Assembly: GCA_013619035.1 (NCBI GenBank)
Contig: JABXKX010000252.1
Location: 1-8,887, forward strand
Origin: Peptostreptococcaceae bacterium
Lineage (GTDB): Bacteria > Bacillota_A > Clostridia > Peptostreptococcales > Acidaminobacteraceae
Direction: 5' to 3'
Length of the DNA: 8,887 nucleotides
Every line of letters starts with the position of its first letter. The first letter of the stretch is position 1. A program made the position numbers and the translations under genes. Shown one piece after another: positions 5,460-8,887 of the stretch. Under the pieces are notes generated by a model, which saw only the letters and a list, made by a program, of their open reading frames with translations, made no database searches and was not told where the DNA came from.

Positions 5460-6356
5460 ATGAAAAAACGTATTACACTTATGATCATGGTAATTATGGT
5501 AGTAACATTTATGACTGCTTGTACTGAGGAAATGAAAAAAGAAGAGGTATCAGTTCTTTTGGTCGGTTACGGATGGTTTTCTGGGATCCCAGAAGGTCAA
5601 ACCAATAATGCTGAATTAGTTGTAAATGCACTTGATGGTGAAAAGATAACTTTAGAGGAAGGAAGTAAAACAGCTGTTATTCATTCACTAGTTGTTCCTG
5701 TAGAATGGGATAAGGCATTATCACCAGTGGAAGAGGCAATTGAAAAATATAATCCGAAAATTGTCATTGGTATAGGCACAGCTGCAGGTATAAGCGGATT
5801 AAGAGTTGAACCTTATGGAGTAAATTGGATGAAAGGAACTGATGCTGATCCAGAAAATCCAGAACTGCAGATTAGTAAAAACGAAAAAATTATGGCTGAT
5901 GGACCTGACTATATTAAAGGGTCACTTCCATATAAAAATATCGTAATGACATTATTGGAAAACGAGATCCCAGCAACACTTGGTAAGATAACACCTATAG
6001 AGACACCGGATAAATCTGTAAGTTCAACTACTAGTTCAACATCGACAGCTTTACCGGTAGGAAATGTAATGCCTGATATATCTCATACAAGTACAACCGG
6101 TATGTATCTATGTAACTATATGACGTACATGCTACCTAATATACTTTTAGAACAGCCTGATGTTATGACTGGATTTATACATCTTCCAACTCAACCTGGT
6201 TATGTGACACAAACTCGCTTGAATCAGTTAAAAGACATGTCTGATGAAGAGCAAGAAAGATGGCTGACATTTTCTTATCCTGCAACAATGTCTTTAGAAC
6301 AAATGATTGATGGGATAAGAGTTTCAGTTGAAACAAGTTTCAAAGGATTCGAATAA
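5460..6356 (+). CDS. Lipoprotein with divergent pyroglutamyl-peptidase I (C15) domain
   Basis: The protein has 298 residues, starting with a signal peptide that ends in MTAC, with Cys21 as the lipid-anchored residue (Met at -3 is unusual). From residue 31 it aligns by eye with pyrrolidone-carboxylate peptidase, a cysteine peptidase that removes N-terminal pyroglutamate. VLLVGYGWF matches the N-terminal strand and aromatic pocket. IVIGIGTAAGISGLRVEPYGVN aligns without gaps to the segment with the catalytic Glu (E117). GMYLCNYMTY carries the catalytic Cys (C218), GFIHLPTQP the catalytic His (H241), and MSLEQMIDGI the last helix. The usual Gln of the GQAGG motif is Thr107. About 38 extra residues, Ser/Thr-rich (about 178-206), separate Glu and Cys, and there is extra sequence before the last helix. 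C15 enzymes are usually about 210-residue soluble cytoplasmic proteins, so this one would act outside the membrane, possibly on peptides, with altered specificity. Confidence 0.8.
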   Translation: MKKRITLMIMVIMVVTFMTACTEEMKKEEVSVLLVGYGWFSGIPEGQTNNAELVVNALDGEKITLEEGSKTAVIHSLVVPVEWDKALSPVEEAIEKYNPKIVIGIGTAAGISGLRVEPYGVNWMKGTDADPENPELQISKNEKIMADGPDYIKGSLPYKNIVMTLLENEIPATLGKITPIETPDKSVSSTTSSTSTALPVGNVMPDISHTSTTGMYLCNYMTYMLPNILLEQPDVMTGFIHLPTQPGYVTQTRLNQLKDMSDEEQERWLTFSYPATMSLEQMIDGIRVSVETSFKGFE

Positions 6357-6628
6357 AATTTACCAGATAACTAATAAGGCAAATTGAACTGATACCGATG
6401 CAGTAGCATGGTTTAAATACTATGTCAAAACTGACTACATGGGCAAAAAGTGACAGGACTTTGTTTAATAATATTAAGTGGACGTCTTTAAGTGAAGAGA
6501 ATAAATCACTTAGTGTACTTAGTATTTTTCTGTACAAAAGTGTGATCCAAATAATCCTGCGATCTTGATGATACATTGATATCTGACGTGCAGTTTTTGA
6601 CCGAATGTATAGGTTTAATGAATTAAAT
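6357..6628. other. Gene-free stretch downstream of the C15 lipoprotein gene
   Basis: No plus-strand frame of useful length is present. A 111-codon minus-strand frame (6340-6675) runs through it and through the terminator hairpin; it has no SD and an unlikely Cys/Ile/Ser-rich composition. The stretch may be an unusually long 3' untranslated region ending at the hairpin at 6629. Confidence 0.4.
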
Positions 6629-6680
6629 AATGCACTACATATAGGATATCTTGAATATACCTGTATATAGTGCATTTTTT
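6629..6680 (+). terminator. Strong hairpin terminator between convergent genes
   Basis: The arm 6629-6645 (aatgcactacatatagg) pairs with 6660-6676 over 17 positions with one mismatch and one G-U pair. A run of six T (6675-6680) follows on the plus strand. It lies 270 nt after the C15 lipoprotein gene and 87 nt from the end of the minus-strand gene. The minus-strand tail (attattt) is weaker, so termination is probably mainly for plus-strand transcripts. Confidence 0.75.
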
Positions 6681-6766
6681 ATATGTATCAATATTAAAAT
6701 CATAATATTTTTATACCAAATTTAAGTTAACAAGAATTCGAGTTTTATACTTTATCCTAAACAGTA

Positions 6767-7228
6767 TTAATTATCATCACTTTTTTTGTGAATAAACTCT
6801 TCCCATTCATTTTTTATTGAATGTCTCTCTCTTTTTCCATTTACTTCACTTTTTTCAGAAAAGAGAAGATAAAACAGTAGCAGACCACCTATAAGTGATG
6901 TAAACATACCACTGAAGGCTGCAAAAAATCCAAAAAAGAATCCATTATTTTTTGAAAACTTATATAAAAGATATAGTGTTAAAATAGACACAAATACCCC
7001 AAAATAAGTAGTCATTTCTTTATCAATAAATAATTCTTCTCCATCGCTTTCTAGCATTCGTATAGCTGTAAGTCTAATTACTTGCTTCTCTTCCATAACT
7101 TCTTTGATTATCTCATTACTTTCATTAAGCCTATGAATATTATACCCATGAATAATACCAACTGCTAAAGTTAATACTAGATTAATAATTATTATAGTTT
7201 TCGCTAATTTTGAAAATTTGTAATACAT
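6767..7228 (-). CDS. Small membrane protein with three transmembrane helices, unknown function
   Basis: The protein has 153 residues. The start is set at 7228 because GGAGGT (7238-7233) lies 4 nt before it; an ATG at 7240 would overlap this SD. Helix 1 spans about residues 9-29, then an acidic, coiled-coil-like segment (about 32-70, with NEIIKEVMEEKQ) precedes helix 2 (about 72-91) and helix 3 (about 96-124, with two small Gly/Ala/Phe-rich turns). The C-terminal tail of about 30 residues is strongly charged. I recognise no family. The gene stands alone, convergent with the C15 lipoprotein gene and divergent from whatever lies upstream. A role as a small accessory or stress membrane protein would be a guess. 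Confidence 0.7.
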   Translation of the reverse strand: MYYKFSKLAKTIIIINLVLTLAVGIIHGYNIHRLNESNEIIKEVMEEKQVIRLTAIRMLESDGEELFIDKEMTTYFGVFVSILTLYLLYKFSKNNGFFFGFFAAFSGMFTSLIGGLLLFYLLFSEKSEVNGKRERHSIKNEWEEFIHKKSDDN

Positions 7229-7240
7229 ATTTACCTCCAT

Positions 7241-7261
7241 GACGCACCATTTCGTCGCGTC
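7241..7261 (-). promoter_or_regulatory. GC-rich dyad next to the SD of the small membrane protein gene
   Basis: The sequence gacgcaccatttcgtcgcgtc has 5-bp perfect outer arms (gacgc/gcgtc), extended by a wobble and one more pair around a mismatch. It stands out as GC-rich in an AT-rich setting and ends 2 nt before the GGAGGT SD. It could be a 5' mRNA hairpin that tunes initiation, or an operator. Confidence 0.4.
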
Positions 7262-7279
7262 TAAAATAATTTATTAAAA

Positions 7280-7343
7280 CCACCCTAGTTTGTATACAAC
7301 GATAAGGATAGAGATAAACTACAAAGTACTAGGGGGAAGGTGG
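7280..7343. repeat. Long-range inverted repeat with internal TTGTATACAA palindrome
   Basis: ccctagt at 7283-7289 pairs with actaggg at 7328-7334, and cca (7280-7282) with tgg (7341-7343) after a bulge. The 10-bp palindrome ttgtatacaa (7290-7299) lies in the loop. Read on the minus strand, the structure is followed by TTTT, so it could be a weak terminator or leader element before the small membrane protein gene. Confidence 0.35.
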
Positions 7344-7797
7344 ATTACCACATGCCGCATATTGATGTGTAGTTAATCATACAAGTATTTATAGTTGGGA
7401 CTTCAAGCCCGTATACTTATCATTGATATCATGAGGTAAACAATCTCTTGATTGACAGTCAATGTTTCTATCTTTAGTTGAAGGAGGTTGACGCGTGTAA
7501 TAACTCAAATATTTCCTTTTGAAGTATATCATAATTTTGCTTCTATTTACATGTTATAACAAATATATTATTTTATGTTCTTAATTTAACTAAGATTAAA
7601 GCCAAATAGTTAAAGGGTGATAATGCTTTCATAACAAACAACTTATTTCCTAATGAATTTTATTATGGGACAAGAAATGAACTTAAATCTTATACTATAA
7701 ACAGGAAGGAGTTCATGACATCGTATGATTAATGACTTATTGATACTTTATGATGTAAGTATCCTACACTGATAATTATTGAAAGACTTGAGCTTAA
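7344..7797. other. Stretch without an intact gene, possible decayed coding sequence
   Basis: Good SD-like sequences occur (aaggagg at about 7482; aaggag at about 7707 followed by ATG 7714), but each leads to a stop within a few codons. The second gives only M T S Y D. Short open pieces in two frames (for example NNLFPNEFYYGTRNELKSYT at about 7640-7700) look protein-like but are broken by stops. It may be an eroded gene; nothing allows a family to be named. Confidence 0.35.
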
Positions 7798-8013
7798 ACC
7801 GTCATCAAATGTAAGAAATGCAAATATTCAAAATGTGAAAAAAACGTAACAGTTGACAATTGTGCCAACTGTATTTTGCTTAGAATATATCGATGTAAAA
7901 CTCTCGTATTAACACTTGAAAGTGATACCATCAAGTGGTTCATTACACATAACGGTATTATATATTGCTCATTACTGCTGTGTAAAACTTATTACGAAAA
8001 TGACACAATATAA
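7798..8013 (+). pseudogene. Cysteine-rich open frame without a start, possible gene remnant
   Basis: The frame is open for 71 codons after a stop at 7795-7797 and begins TVIKCKKCKYSKCEK, then NCANC about 10 residues later, with nine Cys in all. The spacing C-x2-C ... C-x2-C resembles a zinc ribbon. There is no ATG, GTG or TTG near its beginning and no SD. In this AT-rich setting a chance frame is quite possible; a remnant of a zinc-binding protein or transposase is the alternative. Confidence 0.2.
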
Positions 8014-8075
8014 TGTTAGGTCTGCATTATGTTAAACCAAGGGGTATGTATTGCAATCTCATTTGTTTAGTTCTC

Positions 8076-8104
8076 TTGACATTAGATACTATAAAGGTTA
8101 AAAT
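8076..8104 (+). promoter_or_regulatory. Sigma-A-type promoter of the solute-binding protein gene
   Basis: TTGACA (8076-8081) matches the -35 consensus exactly and is followed, after 17 bp, by TAAAAT (8099-8104), which has one change from the -10 consensus. The transcript would start near 8111. That leaves a leader of about 240 nt before ATG 8350, and no other gene lies between. Confidence 0.7.
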
Positions 8105-8110
8105 TTTGTT

Positions 8111-8349
8111 AGAATTGAAAGTGAATATTGTGAAAATTGCATATTCAATCTTTATTGGTTGAATCAATCATGAAGCAAGAAAACATTTTCAATAAGTAAT
8201 AGTAATTGTAACTTTAGAATAAAAACCGCTTAAATTTTTAAGACATCAATGTCTAGATATTACTATTAGATATTGCGAATTAGAATTAATGTTTTTTTCT
8301 GAATTCACAATAAACAATCATAAGTAGTTAAATTATAGGGAGGGTATTT
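8111..8349 (+). promoter_or_regulatory. Long 5' leader of the solute-binding protein mRNA
   Basis: The leader holds two overlapping, mutually exclusive hairpins: tgaatat/atattca (8122-8128/8141-8147) and attcaa/ttgaat (8143-8148/8159-8164). Further on lie a cttaaa/tttaag dyad (8229-8242), the dyad agacat-ca-atgtct (8241-8254), an 8-bp direct repeat tagatatt (8254-8261 and 8267-8274, 13-nt period) and a run of seven T (8292-8298) behind only a weak hairpin. No known riboswitch core is recognised. The SD gggaggg (8338-8344) is strong and unmasked. Confidence 0.4.
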
Positions 8350-8887
8350 ATGAAGAAAGTTATTACTTTACTGTTGGCTATGCTTTTAGTGTTTTCACTA
8401 GTAGCTTGTGGCAATTCTGCAAACAACAACAATGCAGTTGAAGCAAACAATGTTACTGAGGCAAACAATACTAATGAGCCTGCAACAGAAGTAGAAGATG
8501 AAGTAGAAGAATTAAACATGAGACCATTTGTAGCTGCATCTGCAGATTTCAATGGCGACTTCTACCCAGGTTGGACGAACTCAACTTACGACGTTAACAT
8601 TCAAAACTTAGTATGGGGATTCGGTCTAATGACTGACAATGCTGCAGGTGAGATCATTGATTCACCACTTGTAGAAGAAAAGACAGTAAGTGAAGATTTA
8701 ACACAATGGACTTTTAAGCTTAAAGAAGGCGTTAAATTCCATAACGGTGAAGAATTAACAGTAAGCGATGTTAAATTCACATATGAATTCTATATGGATA
8801 AAGATCCTTTAGCTGCAACAGGTGGATCTTCTTCATTAAATGATCATGTTGAATCAGTTGTTATTGATGAAGCTGCTAACACAGTAT
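8350..8887 (+). CDS. ABC transporter solute-binding lipoprotein, family 5 (peptide/nickel type), N-terminal part
   Basis: The gene runs off the window; 179 residues are visible. ATG follows the SD gggaggg by 5 nt. The signal peptide ends in a good lipobox, LVAC, with Cys20 as the lipidated residue, followed by a low-complexity Asn/Glu/Thr linker (about 21-55) typical of Gram-positive lipoproteins. The fold then begins with the region NIQNLVWGFGLMTDNAAGEIIDSPLVEE. The hallmark of SBP family 5 follows: a W-T-F-x-L-K-E-G-V-K-F-H-N-G-E segment (about 122-136), then LTVSDVKFTYEFYMD. Such proteins capture oligopeptides, dipeptides, nickel or related ligands outside the membrane and deliver them to a permease, presumably encoded downstream. 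The codons look slightly more GC-rich and more even than those of neighbours, as in highly expressed genes. Ligand type is not determined. Confidence 0.92.
   Translation, partial: MKKVITLLLAMLLVFSLVACGNSANNNNAVEANNVTEANNTNEPATEVEDEVEELNMRPFVAASADFNGDFYPGWTNSTYDVNIQNLVWGFGLMTDNAAGEIIDSPLVEEKTVSEDLTQWTFKLKEGVKFHNGEELTVSDVKFTYEFYMDKDPLAATGGSSSLNDHVESVVIDEAANTV

Noticed and set aside
6340..6675. Minus-strand frame of 111 codons
   Set aside because: It has no SD, runs through a strong terminator hairpin and over the end of the C15 lipoprotein gene, and has an unlikely Cys/Ser/Ile-rich composition.
7229..7240. ATG 7240 as start of the minus-strand membrane protein
   Set aside because: It overlaps the GGAGGT SD that serves the ATG at 7228.
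7380..7440. Possible IS200/IS605 end or guide-RNA-like structure (gggacttcaagccc)
   Set aside because: Only a 3-bp GGG/CCC stem is present, and no transposase or TnpB gene lies nearby.
1..8887. CRISPR array or long tandem repeats
   Set aside because: No regularly spaced direct repeats of 20 bp or more were seen; only short 8-9 bp direct repeats occur.

Overview
The window is AT-rich, uses ATG/GTG starts behind strong purine-rich Shine-Dalgarno (SD) sequences, and encodes Gram-positive-style lipoproteins and intrinsic terminators. This fits a low-GC Firmicute, most likely a member of Clostridia; the genus cannot be told from the sequence alone.

Layout, left to right. (1) Positions 3-455: the 3' end of an ABC sugar-type permease gene, closed by a terminator. 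(2) About 650-802: a decayed tRNA-Leu-like gene that keeps its CCA end and its terminator. (3) About 1020-1154: an untranslated leader with competing antiterminator and terminator hairpins. It lies before an operon of a class I SAM-dependent methyltransferase (1253-2110), a nucleotidyltransferase-fold protein (2152-3183) and a small overlapping ORF (3165-3365). (4) 3504-5392: a promoter with a palindrome in its -35 region, followed by an overlapping OmpR-type response regulator and histidine kinase pair. (5) 5412-6356: a perfect 15-bp inverted repeat that buries the SD sequence of the next gene. That gene encodes a lipoprotein whose folded part is a divergent pyroglutamyl-peptidase I (family C15), an enzyme normally found in the cytoplasm. 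(6) A gene-free stretch ending in a strong hairpin (6629-6680), then a small three-helix membrane protein on the minus strand (6767-7228). (7) About 1.1 kb without a convincing gene, holding dyads, a cysteine-rich open frame without a start codon, and a good sigma-A promoter (8076-8104). (8) The 5' end of a family 5 (peptide/nickel-type) solute-binding lipoprotein gene, running off the window at 8887.

How the genes may work together. The response regulator and kinase are surely a functional pair. The C15 lipoprotein lies directly downstream in the same orientation, and its SD would be masked only in transcripts that read through from the kinase gene, so its output may be set independently of the two-component operon. 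The methyltransferase/nucleotidyltransferase pair behind an attenuator resembles the layout of inducible small-molecule modification or resistance cassettes, but no substrate can be named. The most unusual items are the lipid-anchored pyroglutamyl-peptidase with its Ser/Thr-rich insertion, the SD-masking repeat before it, and the attenuated methyltransferase/nucleotidyltransferase operon.
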